Assembly: GCF_030283205.1 (NCBI RefSeq)
Contig: NZ_JASNWF010000018.1
Coordinates: 62,001-126,000 of the forward strand
Source: Actinomadura opuntiae
GTDB lineage: Bacteria > Actinomycetota > Actinomycetes > Streptosporangiales > Streptosporangiaceae
Direction of reading: 5' to 3'
DNA length: 64,000 nucleotides
In this document: piece after piece, positions 8,497 through 16,469 of the stretch
Layout of the letters: every line of letters begins with the position of its first letter
Numbering within the stretch: position 1 is the stretch's first letter
Notes under the pieces: model-generated
Databases searched by the model: none
Told to the model about the DNA's origin: nothing
Seen by the model: the letters and a program-made list of their open reading frames with translations, nothing else
Made by a program: the position numbers and the translations under genes

Positions 8497-9537
8497 TCAC
8501 CCGTTCGGCACGATCACCGCGCGGCCGTTGATCCGGCCCGCGTGCAGCCGCTCGTACGCCTCCGGCGCCTCGTCGATCGAGTACGTCTCGACGTGCACGT
8601 CCACGATCCCGGCCCGCGCCAGCTCCAGCACCTCGACCAGCTCGGCGCGGCTCCCCCAGTACGGCGCCCGCACGGACGCGTCGTACGGCACGACCCCGAA
8701 CCCGACCTGCGCGACGCCGCCGCCGATCCCGACGATCACCACGTCCGACTCCACCGACGCGACCCCGGTCGCCGTCGCAACTGTGGGCCCCACCCCGACG
8801 AAGTCGAACACCGCCTGCGCCCCGAGGCCGCCGGTCAGCTCCCGCACCCGCGCGGTCGCCCGCTCGTCCGACAGCACCGTCTCGTGCGCGCCGACCGTCC
8901 GGGCCAGCTCCAGCTTGTCCTCCGACACGTCCAGCGCGATCACCCGCGCGGGGCTCAGCGCCCGCAGGATCTGGATCGCCACGTGCCCGAGGCCGCCGGT
9001 CCCGATCACCACCGCGGCGCTGCCCGGCACCAGCTTCGGCAGCGCCCCCTTGATCGCGTGGTACGGGGTCAGCCCCGCGTCCGTCAGCGGGACGTTGCGC
9101 ACCGGGTCCAGGCCGTCCAGCGGCACCAGATGCCGCGGATCGTCCACCAGCAGGTACTCGGCGATCGCGCCCGGCGCGCCGAGCCCGGGCGGCCGGATGC
9201 CCAGCCCGTCCGCGCGCAGGCAGTAGTTCTCCTTGCCCTGCGCGCACATCACGCACGCCCCGCAGCCCCACGGCCCGTACACCGCGACCGATGCGCCGAG
9301 CGCCACGCCCTCGACGCCCTCGCCGACGGCCTCCACCATCCCGGCGCCCTCGTGCCCGAGGGTCAGCGGCAGCGGGAACGCCAGCTGGTCCGCCGGCCAG
9401 CTCATCACCGCGATGTCGGAATGGCACACGCCCGCCGCGGTGACCTTCAGCAGCACCTGTCCCGGCCCAGGCTCGGGATCCGGCACGGTCACGACCTCCG
9501 GCGCCCCGCCCACCTCGCGATACTGGACCGCTTTCAT
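8497..9537 (-). CDS. Zinc-dependent NAD(P) alcohol dehydrogenase, MDR family
   Basis: 346 aa from ATG 9537, preceded by GGGGGAG. The MDR signature is complete: catalytic-zinc ligands in AAGVCHSD and GHEGAGMVEAVGEGV, the structural-zinc four-Cys lobe in WGCGACVMCAQGKENYC, and the cofactor loop GTGGLGHVAIQ followed by an acidic residue, which favours NAD. It oxidises primary or secondary alcohols or reduces aldehydes. It converges on alaS. Related to alcohol dehydrogenases that act on long-chain or aromatic substrates; the exact substrate is unknown. Confidence 0.9.
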   Translation of the reverse strand: MKAVQYREVGGAPEVVTVPDPEPGPGQVLLKVTAAGVCHSDIAVMSWPADQLAFPLPLTLGHEGAGMVEAVGEGVEGVALGASVAVYGPWGCGACVMCAQGKENYCLRADGLGIRPPGLGAPGAIAEYLLVDDPRHLVPLDGLDPVRNVPLTDAGLTPYHAIKGALPKLVPGSAAVVIGTGGLGHVAIQILRALSPARVIALDVSEDKLELARTVGAHETVLSDERATARVRELTGGLGAQAVFDFVGVGPTVATATGVASVESDVVIVGIGGGVAQVGFGVVPYDASVRAPYWGSRAELVEVLELARAGIVDVHVETYSIDEAPEAYERLHAGRINGRAVIVPNG

Positions 9538-9603
9538 GCTCCCCCTCACCACGGCCGCCGCCCACGCCGCAGGCATGCCCCGAACGGCCGCGCCCCACCC
9601 CTC

Positions 9604-11901
9604 TCAGGCGGACGGCGGCGCCTCCGGCCGGTCGCCGTCCGCGGCGGACCGGCGGACGCACTCGATCCAGTACCGGCCGTCGGCGTCCCGGTGCGCGCCG
9701 TGGATGTCGGTGGCGATGTCGGGGAACGCCCGGTCGAACTCCTCCAGGGCGCGCAGGTAGGCCATCACCGCCCCGTCGTCGGGGCCGACGGCCTCCCCCG
9801 GCATCAGCATGGGGATGCCGGGCGGGGTGACCACGACGGTGGCGGCGGCGGTCCGTCCGGCCAGCCGCTCCAGCGGCACCCGCTCGGTGCCGGCGCGGAT
9901 GAGGCGCTGGTAGCAGTCGCCCGGCGTCAGGACGGGCTCGGGCAGGTCGGTGAAGACGCGGTCGAGCAGCGTCCCCAGCCCGGACGCGCGAAGCCGCAGG
10001 TGGGCCTGGCCGCAGTAGCGGCGCAGGCCGATGCCCTCGGGCCCGAAGCCGGGGATCATCTCCCGCAGCGGCACATCGTCGTCATAGCCGTTCTTGAAAT
10101 CGACCAGAGCGTCGATCAGCGTCCCCCACTTGCCCTTCGTGATGCCGATCGAGAACAGCACGAGCAGCGTGTAGTCGCCCGTCTTCTCCACCACGATCCC
10201 GCGTTGCCGCAGGTAGGCGGCCACGACCGGCGCCGGTATCCCCCAGTCGGCGACCCCGCCGGCGGCGTCGGCGCCCGGGCAGGTGATGGTCACCTTGATC
10301 GGGTCCAGCAGGCAGTAGCCGTCCTCGAGGCCGTCGAAACCGTGCCAGGACGCGTCCGGCTCCAGCGTCCAGCACCCCGGCTCGGTGCACAGCAGCTCCG
10401 GGTCGGCGTCCTTGAACGGCACGGTTACGCCGGTGCGCGGATCGGTGACGGTCGGCGGCTGCCACACGCCGAAGAACCACGGCGGGCGGGCGTCGTCGGC
10501 GCGGATCTGCGCCGCCACCCGCACCATCGCCTGCCGGAACCGGACCGCCTCCAGGATCGCCTCACCGGTGAGGAACGGCCCGGACGGCCCGTCCATCATC
10601 GCCGCCGCCACATCCAGCGACGCGATCATCGGATACAGCGGAGACGTCGAGGCGTGCATCAGGTACGTCTCGTTGAACCGGTCGTAGTCGACCGGTGCGC
10701 GCTCCGACGAGCGGACGTGCAGCATCGACGACTGCGACAGGGCCGCCAGCAGCTTGTGCGTCGACTGGGTCGCGAACACGGTCGGACGCTCGGGGCCCGC
10801 GGTGGCGTCGTCCACCGCCATCCCGTACCGGCGCTCGTACAGCCGGTTGAACCGCGCGTACGCGAACCACGCCTCGTCGAAATGGACGCGCGGGACGCTG
10901 TCGCCCAGCATCCGCGCCACGCGCACCGCGTCGTAGCACAGCCCGTCGTACGTCGAATTGGTGATCACCGCGTAGGAGGGCTCGGTCGCCGCCGCACCGC
11001 CGGCGAGCGGATGGCCCGCGACCCGCTCCCTCACGGCCCCCGCCCGCAGGGCGCCCGGCGGCACGGGCCCCGCCAGCCCCAGCCCATTACGCTCGGGCAC
11101 CAGGTAGACCGGTCGCGCGCCGCTGAGCGTCAACGCGTGCTGGATCGACTTGTGGCAGTTGCGGTCGACCAGCACCAGCTCATCGCGGGCGATCGCATGG
11201 TGCCCGACGACGCGGTTGGCGGTGGAGTTGCCGTTGACGACGAAGAACGTCCGCTCGGCGCCGAAGACCCGCGCGGCGTTGTGCTCGGCGTCGCCGATGG
11301 GCCCGGTGTGGTCGAGCGGCGACCCGAGTTCGCTCACCGAGATCGACAGGTCGGTGCGCAGCAGGTGCTCCCCGAAGTAGTCGAAGAACGCCCGCCCCAC
11401 CCCCGTCTTCAGGAACGCGACGCCGCCCGCGTGCGCCGGAGTGTGCCAGGAGTAGCGGTGAGCCTCGTCGAACCGGCGGAGCGCGCCGAAGAACGGCGGC
11501 AGCCTCCGCTCCGCGTGCTCCTCCGCCGCCCGGCTGATCCGTCCCGCGATGAACGCGGGCGTGTCCTCCAGCGGGAACACAAGCCCGCAGATCACCTCGT
11601 ACACCCACAGCGGGACGTCCCGCACGGCCCCGTCGCGCATCATCAGGAACACCGGCAGGCCGTGGAAGCGCCCGGTGATGCCGCCGAGCACCTGGTCGGC
11701 GTCCGGCACCGCCCACTCGGCGAGGACGGCCGCGAGCGTCGCATCCGAGCGCAGGACGGCCAGCGCGTCGGCGGTGCGGTGCGTCCACCGCACCCGCAGC
11801 CCGTGCCGCTCCACCTCCCCGCGCACGTCCCGCAGCTGCTCCGCGGCCACGGAGTCGGCGTCGGCCCGCTCACTCGCCGCGATGAGAACCGTGTGCTCCA
11901 A
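9604..11901 (-). CDS. PLP-dependent Orn/Lys/Arg decarboxylase
   Basis: 765 aa, TTG start at 11901 after GGAG. This is the long, fold-type I decarboxylase class: an N-terminal wing domain (about 1-130), then the PLP core with NGNSTANRVVGHHA, HKSIQHALTLSGARP, the Asp of HFDEAWFAY and the Schiff-base lysine in ATQSTHKLLAALSQ, then a C-terminal domain with GYDDDVPLRE and VTPPGIPMLMPGE. It decarboxylates ornithine, lysine or arginine to a polyamine precursor. No partner antiporter is nearby, so polyamine synthesis is as likely as acid resistance. Which amino acid is used cannot be read from sequence alone. Confidence 0.9.
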   Translation of the reverse strand: MEHTVLIAASERADADSVAAEQLRDVRGEVERHGLRVRWTHRTADALAVLRSDATLAAVLAEWAVPDADQVLGGITGRFHGLPVFLMMRDGAVRDVPLWVYEVICGLVFPLEDTPAFIAGRISRAAEEHAERRLPPFFGALRRFDEAHRYSWHTPAHAGGVAFLKTGVGRAFFDYFGEHLLRTDLSISVSELGSPLDHTGPIGDAEHNAARVFGAERTFFVVNGNSTANRVVGHHAIARDELVLVDRNCHKSIQHALTLSGARPVYLVPERNGLGLAGPVPPGALRAGAVRERVAGHPLAGGAAATEPSYAVITNSTYDGLCYDAVRVARMLGDSVPRVHFDEAWFAYARFNRLYERRYGMAVDDATAGPERPTVFATQSTHKLLAALSQSSMLHVRSSERAPVDYDRFNETYLMHASTSPLYPMIASLDVAAAMMDGPSGPFLTGEAILEAVRFRQAMVRVAAQIRADDARPPWFFGVWQPPTVTDPRTGVTVPFKDADPELLCTEPGCWTLEPDASWHGFDGLEDGYCLLDPIKVTITCPGADAAGGVADWGIPAPVVAAYLRQRGIVVEKTGDYTLLVLFSIGITKGKWGTLIDALVDFKNGYDDDVPLREMIPGFGPEGIGLRRYCGQAHLRLRASGLGTLLDRVFTDLPEPVLTPGDCYQRLIRAGTERVPLERLAGRTAAATVVVTPPGIPMLMPGEAVGPDDGAVMAYLRALEEFDRAFPDIATDIHGAHRDADGRYWIECVRRSAADGDRPEAPPSA

Positions 11902-12247
11902 GGGGGCTCCTAGGCTCGTGCGAGAACCCGGTCGCCGTCAGTAGTACCTCACTCACCCTGCGTGTCGACATAGCCCGCCAGCGAACCCTCACCTGCCGGC
12001 CTCATCCGACCCCGGACGCCTCGCGATCTCCCCGGGATGATCCTTTTACCGAGCCGATGAAAGGTCGGTGATGACAATTCCTCCGCCCTGTTGCACAAGA
12101 TCCGCAATCAGTCGACCTGCGAGGCACATTCCGGCCACCTACATCAGATCTTGAAATATTTCCGCTACCTTGAGCACGAGCCGGACTTCCGGAGTCATCG
12201 TCCCGGCCGGCTCTTCGCTCAGCGAACCGCCACGGAGGTGGACGCCT
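11902..12247. other. Intergenic region upstream of the RiPP locus
   Basis: No gene is supported in these 346 bp. Base composition is more AT-rich than the neighbours, especially 12,040-12,170. A 10-bp perfect palindrome GAAATATTTC lies at 12153-12162, about 86 bp before the first RiPP gene, and GGAGG sits at 12234-12238 as its ribosome-binding site. The RiPP operon promoter presumably lies here. Confidence 0.5.
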
Positions 12248-12589
12248 GTGACCGACACCAATGCGAGTCGCCAGCCGGGTCGACAGATCGTCATCGATGT
12301 GGCAGGGGTCGAGGCGGAAACGCCGATCACCGACCTCACCGTGGGGCAGCTCGTCCAGCTGCTCGCCCAAGTCATCGCCCAGATTCCCGTAAAGACCAGG
12401 GCGCCCGATGCGGCCGAACTGCGCGTGACGCTGCAGCAGGTTCGCGACACACTCGAACGCACCGGCGACGACAACGAATCCGTCATTCTCAAAACGGTGC
12501 GCGACACCCAGGACGCGATCCTCCGGCGGCTGCCCGAGTTCGCGGACGAGGCGTCACGCGCAACGGCCGAGAGCGGCCCCGGCGAATGA
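12248..12589 (+). CDS. Small protein of unknown function opening the RiPP operon
   Basis: 113 aa from GTG 12248 with GGAGG 9 nt upstream. I do not recognise a family. It is acidic and largely helical: a beta-like QIVIDVAGVEAE opening, then TVGQLVQLLAQVIAQIP and a long amphipathic region with heptad spacing from about residue 50 to 95. Its stop overlaps the maturase start as ATGA, so the two are translationally coupled. Possible roles are a leader-binding partner or a helper subunit for the radical SAM enzyme; this is inference from context only, and no RRE winged-helix pattern was seen. Confidence 0.7.
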   Translation: MTDTNASRQPGRQIVIDVAGVEAETPITDLTVGQLVQLLAQVIAQIPVKTRAPDAAELRVTLQQVRDTLERTGDDNESVILKTVRDTQDAILRRLPEFADEASRATAESGPGE

Positions 12590-14045
12590 ACGGCCGGTAC
12601 GTCTCGTCCGACTACAACATCGCGAGCTCGCCGACGGCCGGGCTCTCGTCCACAACACGGTCAGCGGCGCCACCGCTCTCCTCGCCCCCGACGAGTTCGC
12701 CCTGCTGAACGACCAGGGGCGGAACGGCGCAGAGGAATCCGCGGCCGAGCTCGCAGCCGGTGGTTTCCTGCGCCGCAGCGACGTCGACGAGCTCGCCGCA
12801 CTGGAAGTCGAGTACTGGAACACGCGCAACAACCCTGCCAATCTGGTCGTCACCATCGCGCCCACCCTCGCGTGCAACTTCGGTTGTGATTACTGCTTCC
12901 AAGGGGCCGACAAGCCGGTCGGCCGGATGACTCCGCAGGTGCAGGACGCGCTGGTCTCCTTTATCGGCGACTCATTGGCCCCAGGGCGCCGCCTCGGCGT
13001 CAGCTGGTACGGCGGCGAGCCGCTGATGGCCAAAGAGGTCGTATTCCGCCTGTCGGACCGCTTGGCAGAACTCGTACGTGAGACGGAGGGCGCCGCGTAC
13101 GAGGCAATGATCGTGACCAACGGGTACCTGCTGGACGAGGCCACCGCGAGTTCGCTGTGGCAGCGAGGCGTGAAAACGGCGCAGATCACCATTGACGGCC
13201 GCGCCGACTTCCATGACAACAGGCGCGCCCTTTTGAAGGGGACGGGCACCTACGACAGGATCCTCCGCAACATCCAGACCACGGTCACGACGACCGGAAT
13301 GCATGTCGCGATCCGCGTGAACATCGACGACCGGAACCGCGACAGCATCGAGGACCTCCTGTGGGACCTGGCCGACCGCGGGCTCGGCAAGGCCGGCAAC
13401 CTCAGCGTGTACTTCGCCCCCGTCGAAGCGATCACCGAAGGCTGCCATTCGGTGTCCGACGCGACCATGACCAAGCGCGACTACGCCGCCCTGGAGACGA
13501 GCCTGCAACGCCTGGCGTTCGAACTCGGACTCGCCGGCCTGCCCTACCCCCGCCGGTTCATCGGCATCTGCGGCGCCCTGCGTCCCAACGGGCTCGTCGT
13601 CGCCGCGAACGGCGACCTGCACAAATGCTGGGACACGATCTCGATGCCCCATCTCAAGGTCGGATCGCTGCTCGACGGCCGCGCTTCCTTCCACACGGAT
13701 CGGATGGGCGAATGGTCGGGCTGGAGCCCGTTCGACCAGGCCGCGTGCCGGAACTGCCGCATGCTGCCGTCCTGCGGCGGCGCGTGCGCCCACAAGTTCG
13801 TCAACCCGGAGCAGACCTCGGGCGAAGCCGCGGCGCTGCCGTGCCCGTCCTGGAAATACGACATCAAACGGCGCCTGCTGACCCGGGCCGTCGCCGCCGG
13901 GCTGATCAGCGGCTCCGACGCCGCCGCAGCGGACCACGAGACCCGCCTGACCGACGTCGTCGTCGACCGGAACGGAACACTCGCGCACGAGGGTCTCAAG
14001 GCGTCGGTCGGAGGCCGCAAACTGCTTCCGCTGGTGGTGATCTGA
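12586..14045 (+). CDS. Radical SAM/SPASM peptide maturase (apparent 1-nt frameshift)
   Basis: About 486 aa if read through the shift. The ATG at 12586 overlaps the preceding stop. From there one frame gives MNGRYVSSDYNIAS, then about nt 12620 the reading must slip by -1 to continue as LADGRALVHNTVSGATALL and on to the rest. The span of 1460 nt is one base short of a whole codon number, so a deleted base, a sequencing error or recoding are all possible. The SAM cluster motif is CNFGCDYC (from 12873), followed by SWYGGEP. The C-terminal SPASM domain has GICGALRPNG, CRNCRMLPSCGGAC and a last Cys for auxiliary Fe-S clusters. It probably installs crosslinks in the Cys-rich peptide encoded next, whose start overlaps its stop (TGATG). 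Confidence 0.85.
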
Positions 14046-14614
14046 TGCGCTTCCTGGTGACACCCCGGTATGACCTGGACCGCATTTACCCGACCGCCGA
14101 GGGGCCCTGCGGAAGCAACGTGTGCGGAGCCGACCAATGCGGCCAGAACGCCTGCGGTGGCGATGCCTGCGGTACCGACGGATGCGGCGCCGACGGTTGC
14201 GGCGCGGACGGTTGCCCCGCCAACACGTGCGCCGCAACCGTCGGCGCCGACGGTTGCGGCGCCGACGGTTGCGGCGTGAACGCGTGCGGCGGCGATGCCT
14301 GCGGCATCGACGCGTGCGGGGGAAACGGATGTGTCGCCGACGGATGCGCCGTTCAGGTATGCCCCATTGACGGCTGCGTCGTGGACAGCTGTGTGGTCGA
14401 CGTGTTCGACCCCGAAGCGGAATCAGCGGTGAGCATCCCCCGCTACGTCCCGCCGGCGGGAGGCTGCCCGGTCGTCCTCCCGGTCGTGGACCCGAGAGCC
14501 GACGGCGAACGGTTCCTCATCACCGAGGCGGGCTCCCCGAGCATCGTCCCGGTCACCGAGATCGAACGCGGCCGCATCGACCTGCGACAGGTCCGAATCG
14601 ACGTCCCCTGGTAA
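14045..14614 (+). CDS. Cys-every-fifth-residue RiPP precursor peptide
   Basis: 189 aa; ATG at 14045 overlaps the maturase stop. Residues 1-21 form a leader-like segment (MRFLVTPRYDLDRIYPTAEG). Residues 22-116 are a strict pentapeptide array with Cys at 22, 27, 32 and so on: nineteen cysteines, mostly in units CGxDx or CGxNx, with Asp or Asn three residues after the Cys. The one break is a 9-residue step between Cys62 and Cys71, as if one Cys codon was lost. A 73-residue tail with one more Cys and many Val/Pro/Asp follows. The pattern matches what I recall being called Cys-every-fifth (CefA-type) RiPPs paired with radical SAM/SPASM enzymes; I could not check that name by search. Confidence 0.85.
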   Translation: MRFLVTPRYDLDRIYPTAEGPCGSNVCGADQCGQNACGGDACGTDGCGADGCGADGCPANTCAATVGADGCGADGCGVNACGGDACGIDACGGNGCVADGCAVQVCPIDGCVVDSCVVDVFDPEAESAVSIPRYVPPAGGCPVVLPVVDPRADGERFLITEAGSPSIVPVTEIERGRIDLRQVRIDVPW

Positions 14615-14643
14615 GCCCGGCGGAAGACCACCCGACCACCGTG

Positions 14644-14669
14644 CCGGCTCCCCCACGTGAAGGAGCCGG
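14644..14669. terminator. Hairpin terminator after the RiPP precursor gene
   Basis: Inverted repeat CCGGCTCC / GGAGCCGG with a 10-nt loop, 30 bp after the precursor stop and 18 bp before the 3' end of the opposite-strand tRNA-Pro. It could end transcription in both directions. Confidence 0.6.
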
Positions 14670-14686
14670 ACCCGGCGTGAGCTGGG

Positions 14687-14760
14687 TCGGGCTGGCGGGA
14701 TTCGAACCCACGACCCCTGGCACCCAAAGCCAGTGCGCTACCAAACTGCGCTACAGCCCG
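14687..14760 (-). tRNA. tRNA-Pro (anticodon TGG)
   Basis: A 74-nt cloverleaf on the minus strand. The 7-bp acceptor stem is CGGGCTG with CAGCCCG, the anticodon arm CTGGC-TTTGGGT-GCCAG gives anticodon TGG, and the T-loop is GGTTCGAATCC. CCA is not encoded. It reads CCA and related proline codons. Confidence 0.93.
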
Positions 14761-14927
14761 CGATCCGCCGCCGTCCCCGGCGACCCGTGAAGTCTAATGC
14801 CGATCAGGGCCGTCCGCCTCGCTCAACCCGGCATTCCACCTGCCGGACCGCCCCGCAAACCCGTTCGCCCCCGCCACCCTGTACGCTACCGTTGGCGATC
14901 GAGGGCCACCGCCGCCCTCCATCCCTC

Positions 14928-14997
14928 GCGGGCGTAGCTCAATGGTAGAGCCCCAGTCTTCCAAACTGGCTACGCGGGTTCGATTCCCGTCGCCCGC
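14928..14997 (+). tRNA. tRNA-Gly (anticodon TCC), AICE attachment site
   Basis: Cloverleaf with acceptor stem GCGGGCG / CGCCCGC, D-loop AATGGTA, anticodon arm CCAGT-CTTCCAA-ACTGG (anticodon TCC) and T-arm GCGGGTTCGATTCCCGT. CCA is not encoded. Its 3' half from the anticodon loop on is repeated exactly at 26968-27011, so the integrated element restores a complete tRNA gene on the left side. Confidence 0.95.
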
Positions 14998-14999
14998 TC
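14956..14999 (+). repeat. attL, 44-bp core repeat
   Basis: Identical to 26968-27011, starting TCTTCCAAACTGG and ending CCCGTCGCCCGCTCC. It covers the tRNA-Gly anticodon loop to the 3' end plus two bases. Bases on either side differ between the copies, which fixes the repeat length. Confidence 0.92.
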
Positions 15000-15009
15000 C
15001 CACTGAGAA

Positions 15010-15044
15010 GGCCCAGGTAGGAGCCCTGTTTTCCCACCTGGGCC
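15010..15044. terminator. Hairpin between tRNA-Gly and integrase
   Basis: GGCCCAGGT (15010-15018) pairs with ACCTGGGCC (15036-15044); on the plus strand it is followed by TCGCTTTT. It lies between the tRNA 3' end and the convergent integrase stop, so it can serve both. Confidence 0.65.
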
Positions 15045-15054
15045 TCGCTTTTCC

Positions 15055-16221
15055 TCAAGCTCTCTTCGGCTTCCGTGCCCGTTGCGTGCCCGATCGTTTC
15101 GGGGTGCCCTTGTCACCCTTGTCACTGGCCCGAGCGACCTTGAACGCCTCCCCCAGCGCCTCCGCGATCGCCTTGTCTCGATCCTGGCTGGCGTGCTGGT
15201 AGATCAGCGCGGCGCGGGACGAGGCGTGCCCCATGCGGGACATCAACTCTTTGAGACTCGCGCCCGTGGTGGCCGCCAGGGTGTTGCCGACGTGGCGAAG
15301 ATCGTGGAAGTGCAGATCAGGAAGGCCGACGTCCGCCCGCACCTTGTTCCAGATGCGCCGGAACCCCGAGCGCCGCAGCGGACCGCCACGGGGACCGACG
15401 AACACCCGGCCGTCCGGACCGTCCTCGGCGAACTCGTCCAGATGCGCTTGCAGGTCCGGGACGATCTCCGGCGGGATCGACACCACGCGCCGACCGGCCC
15501 GGGACTTGGGCGTGTCCTCCAGGAGCCTGCCGCCGTCCAACTCGGCCAGCGAGCCCGCCACCCGAACGACGCACGCGTTCAGGTCGAGATGCTTGCGCCG
15601 CAGCGCCGCCAGTTCACCCCACCGCAGACTCGCGAACGTGCCGAGCAGCACGAGCGCCCGGTACCGCTCGGGAATGACGGTGAGGATCTCGATGACCTTG
15701 GTGAGCGGGATCATCTCCCGCTCTGGCGTGTCCGGGGTGCCGGCGCCCTTGATGCGGCACGGGTTCCGGCGGATCAACTCGTCATCGACCGCCGTGTTCA
15801 GGATGGACTTGAGGAGCTGGTACGCCTTGGCGACCGTCGATTGCCCGACCACGCCGAGCCGTTGCTTCCGCCAGCGGCGCACGTCGGCCTCCCGGATGTC
15901 CGCGAGATCGTAGTTGCCGAAAGTCGGGCTGAGGTGATTGCGGAGAAGACTGCGGTAGAGCCCCTCAGAGCGAGGCTTGAGCACGCGGTCATCGATCCAC
16001 TGCTTGGCGTAGACGTCGAATGGCACCTTGCCGGCGTTTGGGTCGATCCACTCGCCCCGCGCGATCTCCGCCTCCTTGAGGACGAGCCACTGTTCAGCGT
16101 CCCGCTTGGTCGCGAAGGTGTTCGGCGCCGGACGGTCGAGGCCATCCGGTCCCGGATACCGAGCCTGGAACCGTCCGGACGGAAGCTTGCGGACACGTCC
16201 GAAGCGTCGCTTGCCAGCCAT
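15055..16221 (-). CDS. int: AICE tyrosine site-specific integrase
   Basis: 388 aa. An N-terminal AP2-like arm-binding region (1-55) is followed by a core-binding SAM-like domain (about 60-165) and a catalytic domain. Catalytic residues seen: Arg in FASLRWGELAALRR, the HDLRHVGNT box (His and Arg), the second His in MGHASSRAAL and the nucleophile Tyr in IYQHAS. The Lys-rich tail is typical of AICE integrases. It recombines attP with the tRNA-Gly attB; the gene abuts attL. Its ATG overlaps the xis stop by one base. Confidence 0.95.
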   Translation of the reverse strand: MAGKRRFGRVRKLPSGRFQARYPGPDGLDRPAPNTFATKRDAEQWLVLKEAEIARGEWIDPNAGKVPFDVYAKQWIDDRVLKPRSEGLYRSLLRNHLSPTFGNYDLADIREADVRRWRKQRLGVVGQSTVAKAYQLLKSILNTAVDDELIRRNPCRIKGAGTPDTPEREMIPLTKVIEILTVIPERYRALVLLGTFASLRWGELAALRRKHLDLNACVVRVAGSLAELDGGRLLEDTPKSRAGRRVVSIPPEIVPDLQAHLDEFAEDGPDGRVFVGPRGGPLRRSGFRRIWNKVRADVGLPDLHFHDLRHVGNTLAATTGASLKELMSRMGHASSRAALIYQHASQDRDKAIAEALGEAFKVARASDKGDKGTPKRSGTQRARKPKRA

Positions 16222-16469
16222 TAAGCAGCCCTCCTTGTGTGCCTGCCGCGCAGGGTGACCGGCTCGACGAGCCCGGCCGCGATGAACTCGCGAAGCGCGG
16301 ATTCGGGGATGCGGACGAACCGTCCGACCTTGACGAAACGGATGCGCCGTTCCTCCACCAGACGGCGCGGGAACCGCGGAGTCGTGTTGAGCAGCTCGGC
16401 CGCCTGGACGTAGGTCAGGAGCCGGTCATCAGGATCGAAGGCCGTCATCTGCTTACGCCGGTCGGTCAC
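16221..16469 (-). CDS. xis: Excisionase / MerR-like helix-turn-helix protein
   Basis: 82 aa. A short winged-helix of the excisionase type: LLTYVQAAELLNTT, then RRLVEERRIRFVKVGRFVRIPESAL, and a basic tail. The GTG at 16469 overlaps the repSA stop as GTGA and its own stop overlaps the integrase ATG, so it is translated as part of one coupled message. It directs excision together with Int. Confidence 0.88.
   Translation of the reverse strand: MTDRRKQMTAFDPDDRLLTYVQAAELLNTTPRFPRRLVEERRIRFVKVGRFVRIPESALREFIAAGLVEPVTLRGRHTRRAA

Noticed and set aside
14100..14400. CRISPR-like or tandem-repeat array
   Set aside because: The periodic DNA here is 15-bp coding repeats of the Cys-rich precursor; there are no spacers, and no CRISPR array was seen anywhere in the window.
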